From Pohlia nutans (lineage: Eukaryota; Streptophyta; Bryopsida; Bryales; Mniaceae): a DNA stretch of 64,000 nucleotides. The notes under the pieces were generated by a model. The model was not told where the DNA came from. It did not search any database and saw nothing but the letters and a program-made list of their open reading frames with translations. This document shows positions 21,841-33,900 of this stretch, piece after piece; within the stretch, counting starts at the first letter, position 1, and every line of letters starts with the position of its first letter. The translations under genes and the position numbers were made by a program. The DNA lies in assembly GCA_022496805.1 (NCBI GenBank), contig CM040106.1:7626001-7690000 (forward strand), read 5' to 3'.

Positions 21841-22165
21841 TAGGCGGACGTGCTATCCATTTAGGTCGGACACCCGATCGGACGGCCCGCGCCTTCCGCC
21901 GCCCGATCGGACGGCATCGGAACTTCGTTGTCCGATTGACCGGCCGCCGGCGATTTTAGGGTTGCGTTGTCCGCCCCTATATCCGACGGTGAAGCGCGGA
22001 CGTCCAAAGCCGACGGTAGTACAGAGGCGCGATCGCACAGCTGACAGGATCCAGATCGGACGGCTCCACGGACCGCAGATTGGACGGCCCGCCAATCGGA
22101 CGGCTCCACGGACCGCAGATTGGACGGCCCGCCAATCGGACGGCTGACCGGACCCGACACAAAAG
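21841..22165. repeat. CGGACGG-rich repeat island with 40-bp perfect duplication
   Basis: GC-rich island made of GATCGGACGG, GATTGGACGGCCCGC and related words. A 40-base unit (22061-22100, starting CGGCTCCACGGACCGCAGAT) is repeated without change at 22101-22140. It belongs to the same word family as 8021-8700 and 23585-24005. Frames on both strands read as low-complexity Arg/Pro/Ser/Ile and are not genes. Confidence 0.85.
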
Positions 22166-23440
22166 AACCAAATCCTCTTTGTTTTTAGAATACTCTCAAA
22201 TATCCAATGCGCATGATCATCAAATCATGCCGTCTTGTTAGTTAATTATGACTATATATCTGGAATTTGAGACCAAGGTTCAATACTAGTCGAGCACGTG
22301 TGATCACTTATGTGATATACACGGCCCGGTCCGCCAGTGAGTGATCATAGGCAGGAAACATTTAAAAACCAACCCCTTGTCTCCGGCAAAGTGTCATGAA
22401 ATTGTAGGGTTTACAGAAAATGTGGAATTTATAAATTATATGGCCGTCTTTTTCTAGCTAAAGTGGACCTCTTTAGTTATATGCTTGGTTTTTTCTATAC
22501 ACAAGTATGAAAGGTTTGGAAATAAGCTCTCATTCTTATGAGTTATGAAAAAGATTGACTTCCGTCAATTTCTATTGTTTTTTCCCAAGAATCACATCTT
22601 GTTTTGAAAGATCTCCGCCGTGCAATAACTCAAGATAATATTGAAAAATTTGTCTTGCAAATTGTAAACCTCATTGAATATTTAACCAAGCGTTATTTCC
22701 ATTGATCATTGATGAAGTTCGTGTCTCATTAAAAGATATATCCATTTCATTGATGTTCTCTCCGTTCTTTTATCGGACCTTCTATACATGGTTGACAACA
22801 TAATGAGTTTACTTTACCCTTGATGCAATTTGGAGGGTCTGAGCTGATCCTATTACTTGGTTGTGCATAGCACAAAGGCCTTTCCAAGAAGGACTTCCAC
22901 CGCATTCTCATTTCCTCCCCTTCCATAACTACCTTGTACAATGATAACATCCATCACGAATAGGGTTATTTCTGAAAAAAAATCTTGCATCGCTATAGTA
23001 AGAAGTTCAATAGGACAATCGAACTACCAAAAGTGCACTTTCTTCAACCCCTCTTCATTTTAGTTCCACATTACATACTCCCCACTTGAATCATGTGGCT
23101 TCCCATACATACCTTTGGCCCAGCACTTTCTTCAAACCCTCTTCATCATCAAACAACCTCACGAGCTTCTGTGCTCCAACTGTTGTTCGGCAATACCAGT
23201 TCTCACAAAAAGACAATCGTGAAGGTCGGAATGCTGAACGCACACCTTTGAAGTGCATACTCTCGTAGCTTGAGATCCACTTTGCCTACCCTAAACTTTA
23301 ATCGCGATTGAAACGCTGGAGAGGGTATTGCCCATTTGCCCCCTGCTTTGTCAACACATGCTTTGCTTTTCCGCCTTTGAAAAGGGCTGTAGTTGCTAGA
23401 ACCGTAGCCATGTAGGGTGCACTTGGAGATTGTTATGTTG
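22166..23440. other. AT-rich spacer, no gene seen
   Basis: Only short frames without motifs occur on either strand. No repeat beyond simple T runs was noticed. Confidence 0.5.
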
Positions 23441-23445
23441 TATAG

Positions 23446-23475
23446 ACCCTAAACCCTAAACCCTTAACCCTAAAC
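23446..23475. repeat. Short telomere-like tract (CCCTAAA)
   Basis: Three to four units of CCCTAAA with small imperfections (ACCCTAAACCCTAAACCC then TTAACCCTAAACG). This is the plant-type telomere unit in an interstitial position. Confidence 0.85.
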
Positions 23476-23584
23476 GCTTGTCGTGCCCATACACATCGTG
23501 TGCATGCCATATCGTATGGTTTAAGCCTTGTCTCAAGAACGATGCAACTGAACAGTCAAAATTTATATGTCGAGAAACCCTCAT

Positions 23585-24005
23585 GGGGAAGAAAGTCGTC
23601 CGCCATTTATACTGTCCGCCTAGGGCGGACGAAGCGTACAGCGGGCGCCAGCCTGATCTGACGGCCCAGATCCGACCATACCAGTTCCATCGGATGGCGT
23701 TGGATGCAGACGTTCTCGACGGAAGGCCAATGTCCACCCGTACATTTTGACCCTCCAATCGGACAAGCGAGGGGCGCACAATTGCACGACCTGATTGGAC
23801 GGCCCGCGCCGGGTCCCCATATTGGATGGACCACGCCGGCCCGACGGATTGATTGGACGAACATGCACGCTCGGACGACACCGTGACATTGGACGGTAGA
23901 TCGGTCGCGTCATCGGACGGCAGAGCGGACGCAGGATCGGACAACAGTGCGGACGACACAATCGCACGGGCCGCCCGCGGACGGCGTGGGCCAGCAGCCC
24001 ATGGG
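23585..24005. repeat. CGGACGG-rich repeat island
   Basis: GC-rich with repeated ATCGGACGGCAGAGCGGACG, GATTGGACGGCCCGC and GGACGACAC words. Same family character as the other two islands, without a clean tandem period. Overlapping frames on both strands follow from the composition. Confidence 0.75.
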
Positions 24006-24177
24006 GTTTGTCCAAAGTATTGTGTTTTTGTGTTCCATTGCTCTCCCTTCCTCCTCCTCCAGCCCAACTCCTTGGGTCCACACGCACTTCAAGAATCTTC
24101 ACGTACTTCGAGGACTATTATGAGTACGGTCAAAGAATGTTCCAACATTTATTGTGCTCCGCACGAGGCTCCGCATT

Positions 24178-24210
24178 GATTTCTTGTAGTGCTTCACTAC
24201 TAGGAGAACG
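24178..24210. mobile_element. Two abutting CACTA-like transposon ends
   Basis: TTTCTTGTAGTG (24179-24190) is the reverse complement of CACTACAAGAAA, a common CACTA terminus. CACTACTAGGAG follows five bases later (24195-24206). The two face away from each other. No partner ends were found within the window, so these may be remnants or chance. Confidence 0.3.
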
Positions 24211-24265
24211 GTCCGTCATACCTTTTTCATGATGTCTCTTACCTCTCCATTGTTAGCAAACTCTG

Positions 24266-24280
24266 CCCCCCCCCCCCCCT
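24266..24280. repeat. Poly-C tract
   Basis: A run of about 14 cytosines, possibly of uncertain length in assembly. Confidence 0.8.
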
Positions 24281-24639
24281 TGCCCTACTCTCTTTCCTCC
24301 TTTGTTCATTCTCCCTCCCACTTTTGGCCAATTTCATGAATTGACTTGTAATTACTTACCAATTGAATAAATAGGAAAAATAATCAAATATAAAGGCAAA
24401 ATAATCAAGCAATGGGTTCCACTTTGAATTCCATAAGAGTTAGCAAATTTTTTATGCATACATTAATTCGAACCTAATAGAGAAGCTTCATTCAATGCAA
24501 TCATAATCATAATTTAAGAAGGAAAGACCACGTAAAAAATTTCAAAAACAAATTATCACAAAATATATGTTACAATTTATATTTTATAAACCTAGTTAGA
24601 GGGGAAAACTTGAAATTAAATTAGAATTGAATCTATTGT

Positions 24640-24803
24640 ATGCATGTTCATATGAATAGTATATATGAAATTAAATTAAAGTTGAACATATTGAATGCAC
24701 ATGTATGTACGTATATATTTACATACATATAAATAAATGTGTATGCATATGTGCATGCATGTATGTGTATATATAAATATATACATATATAAATGGTGGA
24801 CAC

Positions 24804-24836
<33 letters not shown>

Positions 24837-24985
24837 TACATTCACATATTCACATACACATACTTGTACACACATATATATATATATATGTATGTATATA
24901 TATATGTACATGTATTTGTATGTATACATAAATTTATATGTCCAGAATATAAATATATTGTGTACACATGTGCGAATGTATGAAT
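24640..24985. repeat. Compound TA / TATG / CATA microsatellite
   Basis: Alternating purine-pyrimidine tract with TATATATA, CATACATA, TGTATG and ACACATATATA. It gives long low-complexity open frames (Tyr/Ile/His) on both strands, which are not genes. Confidence 0.9.
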
Positions 24986-27620
24986 AATGTTCTTTGGACA
25001 ATATAGCCCGCAATATAGTCTGATATTTGTTATCAACAAAATTGAAATAGTTTCAAAAAAGAAACGATCTTGGTGGAATATTATTGTTTCTTGTGTAAAA
25101 GCTTGGTGGTTTATATTTTGGGACTTTTAATAGTAAAGAATGCTAAATTTTATTAATTTACAAGTACACAATGTCACTAGGAAATAATAAAAATATTTAG
25201 AACATGTAATCACTAAGGGGTTTGAAATATTCTTAACTGAAGAAAATAGTAGAAAAACATTTGTATGAGATAAAGATAGTAATTCACCTATTATTTTATT
25301 ATATCTCAATTTTCAATCATGCATGTTATATTGTTGTGTGGCAACATCTATAAAAATCACTTCATTTGGTCACTATCAATATATGATTTCAACCAATGAC
25401 AATGAATTCCATCCGTAGGCATATTGTGATATATTATTTCTAATTGAATTTCAAATTATTGTTAAATTCCAGGTCATTCTATATTTATACAACTTAATTG
25501 GTATTTGCAATCGTTGATCTTAACGTATGGATAGAATCTAAAATTCATAATGCTAAACCTTTATTGCTATACAAAGTTAAACATATGTTTAACTTACGTT
25601 GCAATTTATAATGAATGATTAGAAAACTGCCGAATTTAGCAAGGACTATAATCATTTACAAATTACATATGTAATGCAAATGTGAATTTCAATGATGGTT
25701 CAATAAATCAAACTTTTAAATGTTTTACCAATTCGGCAATTTCATCAAATCATTATATGTTTCAGCAGTATTCTTGGAGTAAGATACAATTGAGTTGTTA
25801 ACCCCTAAGTGCCCAATCAACCATACTATGCTTGATTTTTGGGCGAACGTCTTTAAAATCTAGTGTCACAGCTTTATTGTAGTTGGTGTTTTCGTTACAT
25901 GTTTAAGTTAAGTTATGATACATCTTTTGACCGTTGAGATTGGAAAGTAGAATTCATTTGAAGTTTTTCCACTGTTAAGAAATTTGAAATTTGAGTGTCC
26001 AAAATACAAAGGGCTTTCTAAAACTGCTCCAATCATAGGTCTCTTTTATTTTTTTCACTTTCATATTTTTACTACTTGTAAATGTAACTTTTATCTACTT
26101 TAAATAAAAAATTGATATTAAATATGACAAAAATATATTTATTTTGAAATTTTATCTTGTTTACATAATAACATTTGTAAATATTCAAAATATCTTCCAA
26201 TCATGTTGAAATTTTCCTAATACCTTCATAGTGCTGATGACTATCAATGAAAAATTATAAATCATCCAATGTGATATTTCAAGTATGCAAATTGTAGTGA
26301 TTTGACTTTTTCATAATAGCTGAGGGCAATAATTAGCTTGGGGTATCACTTTTTGGACACACTAATTAGGTTATTTTTGCTTAAATCCTCCAAAGTTTGC
26401 CTAATTTGCTCATTTTGATCACGTAAAAAGACCCTAAAATGAAAAAAATAAAATCTTGCACCTCTATGGAATGAAAATGTATATGTTCAAAGAGTTTATA
26501 TTAAAAATTTTAATTTTTTTAGATCCATTCATAGATGTGTAAAAAATTGCTGAATTTTGGGATTTGCAAGCTACATAGTGCACAATTCATTAATTTTTTT
26601 AATGATAAAATAAATTATTTTGTACTCTACACAATTAGATGTAGGACATATTCAAAAATAATATTAATTTTTTTTTTGGATATTCCATTTGCTTGATTTC
26701 AGGGATTCTAGGTGATTGGGACATAACTTACTTTTTCAACTAAAAAATCAAATAAAATTACTTTAAAATCTTTGATTGTAATCAATTTTTTTTCCTTGAT
26801 GCGTTATAAGTGTAGAAAACTTAAACCACATTTAATGCTTCAGTATTCATTTAATAGTTTTGACCAAACACATGGATTTCACTATACCAACCATTATTTT
26901 TGGTATAGGGTGCCTTGCTTGTATTTAATTTTAGAAAAAAAACCTAAACTGTTATGTAACTAAGGCACGTGAAGTCATCGAATACAAAATCATATCATAT
27001 GTCAATACATTATGTAAGACGTAGTGGTTTTTAATGTATAAAGGGTACGTAAAGAATGTAAGATGGAATAAGAAAAATTTGAATTGTGATTGTTTTTTAA
27101 GGAATATAGATCATCACCTAGAATTTAGCGTTTAGGGTATAGGGTTTAGGGTTTAGGATACATGTAACAATATGTCTTCAAGATTTTATGGGATGTACCT
27201 TAGGATACATTTTTACTCTTTAACGTCCGAAAAGTGAAGTGAAAACCACAGTCCATAAACGACGTTTTTTGAATTGAAAGCAATAGCGAAAAAGTGCATT
27301 TTGAAGGTGAAAATTGGTTTCGGCCATTAAGTTGCGTTGTCCTCAAAGGGTTAATAGGATTCTTTGGCTCACTTAATCACAATCATTGTTTTGATGATGT
27401 CATTGATCCTCCTATCAAATGCACCTGCAACATCCGCATAAGAATTCTCCACATCAATGAACATGTCCTCGGTCGTTGTAGGACGAAGCCTAGCCGCCTC
27501 CTCCAACTTTGAAAGGACCAGAGCTCTGCTAATCAACGTACGGTCATACGTTGCGTGTTCTTCTCCTAAAACAGGACCGGAAGCCTCTTACCTTGTGTTA
27601 TCATCTCTCTTTTTTACTTC
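24986..27620. other. AT-rich gene-poor stretch
   Basis: No coding region is supported. A telomere-like TTTAGGG tract lies at about 27130-27157 (TTTAGGGTATAGGGTTTAGG). Long T runs occur near 26510, 26670 and 26790. Confidence 0.55.
27124..27157. repeat. Short telomere-like tract (TTTAGGG)
   Basis: About four imperfect TTTAGGG units, in the opposite orientation to the tract at 23446. Confidence 0.75.
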
Positions 27621-27880
27621 ATATCAATTTTCGGAAGTGTCTTTTCAAGACCCTTCCAATGATATATTATACAACCTATAATTTTCAAAATTGCGGTTGC
27701 AAAACAAAAAAGAATTTCCAGCTAGAAAAATGTGTCGGCTGGCAGCTGATAGACAATTACAAGTCATGTAACATATCATTGGAAGTGTCTTTTCAGGACT
27801 TTTCAATGGTATATTATGCACCCCGCAGTCCCTAAAATTGCAATTGCAAAACAATAAAGAATTGGTGGGAAAAAATGGAT
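27621..27880. repeat. Tandem pair of hairpin repeats
   Basis: First hairpin at about 27632-27660: GGAAGTGTCTT, loop, AAGACCCTTCC. Second at about 27776-27812: CATTGGAAGTGTC, loop, GGACTTTTCAATG. Each is followed by TATATTAT, then an ATTTTCAAAATTGC or CTAAAATTGCAATTGC phrase, and then a GCTGNCAGCTGATA phrase. The spacing of about 144 bases gives a short direct repeat. Confidence 0.65.
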
Positions 27881-29420
27881 ATGCTGTCAGCTGATACCAG
27901 AATAAGCATCAGTCGGTGGCCAGTACAAAAATAGGTATCAATTGATGAAGAATTACGTATCGACTGGCAAATAATATGTAAAATGGTACCAATAGAAACT
28001 AAAAAATAGAAATTGAAATCAATTTAAAAATGTTATGAATGATTTAAGAGCAACAAAAAGTAGATTAGATTAGAAAAGTAGTTTAAACTTAAAAAGTAGT
28101 TGAAAAGTATTGAAATAGGCATTTTGAAGAAAATTTGTTTTGAACAATTAGGTAGCTTTATTTTTGACATAGTTACTAAAACCCTAAAACAGAACTTTGA
28201 AACCCTTATAGAAACTGACATTACAACCTTGAGAATTAACCATGACAACCTTGCATCGACACCTTTACAAAGTTAGTCCTTACCTGATCAACTAATAGTC
28301 TTTAAACATACACATAATGCTCACAGTCTAAATCCTCACAATCTTTTAACATACACAAAAATCCTCACATATACAAAAGCTTAATAGTCACACACATACA
28401 CCATCCTCAATCTCACACTGTACACACTTAGGCACATCCTCACAAACTAAATTTGACACACGCACGTCCCAAAAGTGACAGAAGAAATGAGAAAGGTACG
28501 CAAAACAAAATGAGTACAGTAAACGGATTCCAAAATTGGCGCCCAACTCAAGAACATTTCAAACTCGCATTGGAGTAAAGTTTTTTGGCGCCAAATTTTT
28601 GAATTGAAAATTGGTTGAAACTTCTTAGAACAAAAGTTTTGAACTTGGCGGCAAATGATGTGACGGATGGGAAGTACATCTCCCATCATCACTTCAACCT
28701 CCAAACCTCTCATTACTCATGATGGCTAGAGGTTCGGGTTGGGGGGGGCTCCTTTTTCTCCTCTCTCATTTCTCTACTCACTCTCTCAGCACTCTCCCTC
28801 TTTCTTTGCATTGTTTTCCTCTCTCTCTCTCTCTCTCCCAATGTCGGCTGTCAGCAGATTACATCCACCTACTTAAATTCTTGAATTTGTTTTAGTTGAT
28901 AAGTCAATACATTGCAAAGGATAGTCGATAGAAAGTGCAGGGCAGTCGACAACGAATTGAGACCAGCTGATATAAAGCGTCGAGCAACCAACAACAAATT
29001 CAGACCAGCCGATACAAAATGTTGAGCATCCGATAGCTTTAGAGATGACGTCCACAACTGCCTCAAAGGTAAGATATCTCTTGGATGTATCGGCTGCTAA
29101 CCGACATAACATGTTTGTATTTGCTACCAACCGACACAAAAGGGAAATGTATCGGCTACTTGCCAATACAATGTCCTTATTATTTAGTTACAAAACAAAG
29201 TACAAGGTTTTGGGACCTAGGTGTAGAGTACATGAGACAAAATTGTGTGATTTTGAAACACGTTTGTATAGATTTGAATCATGATTTTGAACCTAAGTAG
29301 GAAACATCTTTAAACTTATGAATCTATGGATTGAAACTTATAGTTTAGTGACTATTGTATCGGCTGGCAGCCGGTACTGAGCAGCCTGAACTGCAGTCAC
29401 TAAACTAGTTTCGTATTCTC
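27881..29420. other. AT-rich spacer with (TC)n
   Basis: No gene is supported. A CT microsatellite lies at about 28819-28837, and GTTGGGGGGGGCTCC at about 28738. Short phrases such as ACCAGCCGATACAAA and CCAACCGACA recur around 28960-29160. Confidence 0.5.
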
Positions 29421-29540
29421 TTTTTCATTTTGCAAATGCAATTTTGAGAATTATAGGGCGCGTAATATGTCGTTGGAAAGGTCTTGAAAAGACGCTTCCA
29501 ATGGCGTATTATTTGTTTTATAATTCTTTATCCGCTGCGT
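29421..29540. repeat. Hairpin repeat, near-perfect copy
   Basis: About 29462-29510 holds TTGGAAAGGTCTT, a three-base loop and AAGACGCTTCCAATGG, flanked by AATATG/GTATT. It is the most symmetrical member of the family seen at 2645, 27632 and 27776, and lies in the opposite orientation to the two near 27.7 kb, judged by the adjacent CAATTTTGAGAATTATA phrase. Confidence 0.6.
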
Positions 29541-29789
29541 GCCAACATGAGGAGTTTGTGCCTTTACAAGCGGGCTCAAGCTTTCGGCTCACGCCAATTT
29601 TTAACTCCAATTTTGATGAATCCATTTCTTCAGAGTCAAATTTCGCAGATGTGGTGTGTAGACAACGTTTTTGTCTCCTTTCTCCTCACCTGTCTTCTCA
29701 ACCTTTTTCACTACCTTCTTCCCAACCTTCTCCTCAACATTGTCATCAGCGTTTTCCTCATTGCTCTTCTTCCTTGGACGGTATGGTTG

Positions 29790-30300
29790 CTCTGGTGATT
29801 TTCAACTCTAAGGTGAAACCAAAGGCCATGTAGGTTCTCCACCATTTTCTGAAATTAGAAAGCTTGATGGAATTGAGGCCTTGAAAATGGTTATTTCTAG
29901 TTCCATGATAGCGAATCTTTGAGCATTGCCAATGAAGGAGGTTGTAACATGAATTATTGAAACCGTGTTGGGATCTGAAGTTGCAACAACTAGGGAGGAG
30001 TGGAACATGGGAGCAAAGAAGGCATTTAGCTACGGTAAAAGGCATATGAGAGAAATGAACCCTATCAGCCGGCGCCGATAGAACCAACAATTTCTTGGTC
30101 GGAGTTTTGCTGTAGTAAAAGCAAAGGGAATCACGTAGAGTATTATGCAACATTGATTGGTGCTTGGAGCTCTGGCCGTTCAAATGCTAAAGTTGATTAT
30201 GGAAAACGTGCTTTGAATGAGGACAATAGAGAAGGTGCATTCTACAACAATGTGGGAAAGCTCGACTCACCAACTAAACTTCTTCCTCCCATTTATTCTT
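29790..30300 (+). pseudogene. Possible decayed coding remnant, unrecognised
   Basis: One plus-strand frame reads protein-like with several stops: KGHVGSPPFSEIRKLDGIEA, ALPMKEVVT, IIETVLGSEVATTREEWNMG, AKKAFSYGKRHMREMNPIS, and after more stops FYNNVGKLDSPTKLLPP. No family was recognised. It could be an old gene fragment or a repeat; frequency of stops rules out a working gene. Confidence 0.3.
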
Positions 30301-30613
30301 AGCAAGACACTCCAGAATGACTTTGATAGACTAGAGGTTTGTCCTATATGAACAAGATTTAGTATGGACTTATAGACTTTGGAAAATATTGATTAGGATG
30401 AAATATCCTAGTGACTATTTTTTAGAAAAGGTATCGGCTTCCGACCAACATGCTATCTGTAGTTGTAGCTGTAAATAAAGTTGTAGATGTAGATGTTGTT
30501 TATATGCTTGTAGTTGTAGATCAACTTTGAAATTCAATTTTGTATTGGCCTCATCTTTAATGTAATGCATTGGGATGCTAATTTTAAGTTCATTATGCGT
30601 CTTTTTCATCTAT

Positions 30614-30931
30614 TATTGAAGGTTAGATTAGAATGCCAAAGCCTCACACAAACACTTGGAATGCATAGGAAAGAGATGATATTTACATATGGGCTGCCCC
30701 TCTTAAGTAGCACACCCAAGGGAGTCCCCTTGGCAAACCATATGGGACATCAGCCCATACTCCACTCCTAGTACACTAGGATCAGCCCATATCACTTGGG
30801 AGACCCAATTCTCATTACTTCTAACTAGTACCACTTCTTTAGTTGCATGTCTAGCTCATTCGCATCATCTACTCTAGCTAATGCGCATGGCTATGAGCTA
30901 CTTCAGCCCACGCAATCATCCTACTTCAACA
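30614..30931 (-). repeat. 3' LTR of the intact copia element
   Basis: 318 bases. The Gag-Pol frame runs into its first 16 bases, so the stop codon at 30916-30918 lies inside the LTR. The adjacent purine-rich stretch in element orientation, GCAAAGTGGGAG (about 30932-30943), is the polypurine tract. Confidence 0.93.
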
Positions 30932-33900
30932 CTCCCACTTTGCGAATAGCCAAAGCCTTGGAGCCCAAATGCCACCACTAGTCTTTGATGTCGATCTCTC
31001 GCAAGAGCCTTTGTCAGCACGTCCGCCACCATGTGCTCCGTTGGACAATACTTCAACTCTATCACCTTCATCTCTAACTTCTCTCGAATGAAGTGATATT
31101 GCACATCAATGTGCTTTGTACGTGAGTGATGCGTTGGATTCTTCGCCAATGACATACTCCCTTGGTTGTCACACATGATTGTTGTAGCCTCCTCTTGAGT
31201 GCATCTCACATCCGCCATTAGTTGCCTCAACCAAATGGCCTCCTTCGTACCGTGGCTCGTCGCCATGTACTCCGCCTCAACCGTTGACGTGGCCGTGGTT
31301 TGTTGGCGCTTGCTATTCCATGAAACGGCCCCCGATCCAACTTTGAACATGTACCTCGTGGTGGATCTACGATCATTGGTATCACCCGCATAATCCGCAT
31401 CACAATACCCACTCAACACAATGTTGTCACCTCCAAGACACAACCTCACATCACTTGTGCCTTTCAAGTACCGCATGATCCTCTTGACCGCAACCCAATG
31501 ACTTGAACCCGGTCTTGCCATGTGTTGACTCACAACGCTGATTGGATACGCAAGGTCCGGCCTTGTTGCAATCATAGCATACATCAATGACCCTACAGCT
31601 TGCTTGTATGGCACATCCACCATAGATTGAGCCTCTAATGCATACTCCTCATCGGTGAGTTTCACGAGTTTGGAATTCACATCCAACGGAGTGCCAACCG
31701 GTTTGCAATCCTCCATGCCAAAGCGTTTGAGAACATCCATAACATACTTGCTTTGATTCATTGTTATGGTGCGTGTTGCTCTATCTCGCACAAACTCAAC
31801 TCCTAAACAAAAGTGCAACTCACCGAGATCACTCATCTCGTACTCGTTCTCAAGCATTGCCTTCAATGCCTTCAAAGAGCTCATACAACTTGCAAGGATG
31901 ATCAAATCATCCACATATATGATCACGATGACCACATGTTGCCCCTTTTGCATGAAATATAAGCTGTGATCAGCGATGCTCCTTGTGAACCCGATATGAA
32001 CAAGAAACGTGTCAATCTTTTGATACCATGCGCGTGGAGATTGCTTCAACCCATACAATGACTTGTTCAACTTGCAAACAAGGTTCTCATTACCTCGTTG
32101 CACAAATCCTTCGGGTTGTACCATGTAGATGTCCTCGTCCAACTCGCCGTTCAAGAAGGCCGTCTTCACATCCATTTGATGCATTTCCAAATCCATGGCA
32201 GCCCCGATGGCCAAAATGCATCGAATAGTGGTGAATTTCGCCACCGGTGCAAAGGTCTCATGAAAATCAACACCTTCGATTTGTGAAAAGCCCTTTGCCA
32301 CCAATCTTGCCTTATAACGAACCACATCACCCGTTGCATCTCTCTTTGCACGAAATACCCACTTACAACCGATAGCGTTGCGATTCTTGGGGAGGGGAGT
32401 CAATTCCCAAGTGCCATTGTCCATCAACGATTTGTACTCCTCTTGCATGGCTTGCTCCCACTTGTTTGCATCATCACAACTCAACGCTTCACGAATCGTC
32501 AATGGAGCATCTAAAAGTGCAACGTTTGCATGCTCCTCCTCACCTTGAGGGAGAATATGATTCTTCCACCACTCGCCAAGTGGTCTACGATTTCTCTCTG
32601 GATAACGACGATCGCTCGCGGATGCATTGTCTTCAACCGCCGTTGCTTGTGCCTTTTTCTCGCCATTCTTCGTCTTCAATGGTGGCTCCTCAATATGTTT
32701 CTCATCACGACCATCTTCGTCCGCCTCGTCTTCATCAACAATATCAATAACGGGAGATTTGGAAGATTGGTCCACAATCGCTGGTTTATCGTCACTTCTC
32801 CCACTTGGACCATCGTCCAAATTGTCTTCAACCTTGGAATTCTCGCAAAATGTCACATCACGAGCTCGAATGATCTTCTTGGTCTCGAGGGACATGAGCC
32901 TGTACGCCTTGGTACCTTCACAATATCCAAGAAACACACATTTTGTTGCCTTGGCCTCAAGTTTGGTTCTTTGAGAATCGGGTACCTTTGCAAATGCGAT
33001 GCATCCAAATGTGCGCATGTGCTCCACGCGGGGTGGCCTCCCACTCCACGCTTGCTCTGGTGTCATGTTTTGAACCGCACTCGTCGGGCATCGGTTGCGT
33101 GTGTACACCGCAGTCACCACCGCTTCCGCCCAAAGGTCCAAACCCAAATTTTGTGCATGCAACATACTCCTTGCCATTTCCACAATTGTTCGATTTGCAC
33201 GCTCTGCAACTCCGTTTTGTTGTGGTGTATATGGCGTTGTGGTTTGTCTAGCAATGCCTTCTTTCTTCAATAACTCTCCAAATTGGTTGGACAAGAACTC
33301 GCCGCCATTATCCGATCGAAACACCTTGATCTTGTGCTCGGATTGCTTCTCAACCAACGCCTTGAACTCTTTGAACTTCTCAAAACACTCGCTCTTTGCT
33401 TTGATCGGATACAACCATATCTTCCTCGAAAAATCATCAATGAACGTCACAAAATACTTGCAACCCCCCATAGACGTGGTCTTCATTGGACCACACACGT
33501 CGGAATGCACAATCTCAAGAACCTTGGTTGCACGAGTTGCCCCATCAACTGGAAACGGTGAGCGTTGTTGCTTGCCTTCAATACAACCCTCACATGTGAA
33601 CGAACTAGGCGCGACGTGTGATTGTGCAAGATCCATGCCACTTACCATTCCACGCAGTGCTTTCACACTCTTGACATTCAAATGCCCGAGACGACGATGC
33701 CACAATGCCAACTTGTCTTCGTTTGAACTCGATTGCACCAACGTTGCGGATTCCGCCGCGTGCATCTTGGAAAACTTGATTTGGTACAAGCCGTTGACTT
33801 CGTGTATAATGGCCACCTCCTCACGACTTGGGGACAACACAAAACACCCTTCGTCGCTAAATTCCACTCGCAAATGCTTCATCACCAAATGTCGCACCGA

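Noticed and set aside
21853..24179. Several frames of 60-200 codons on both strands
   Set aside because: They coincide with GC-rich CGGACGG repeats and have low-complexity Arg/Pro/Ser content.
24648..25039. 121-codon frame rich in Tyr and Ile
   Set aside because: It is a translated TA/TATG microsatellite.
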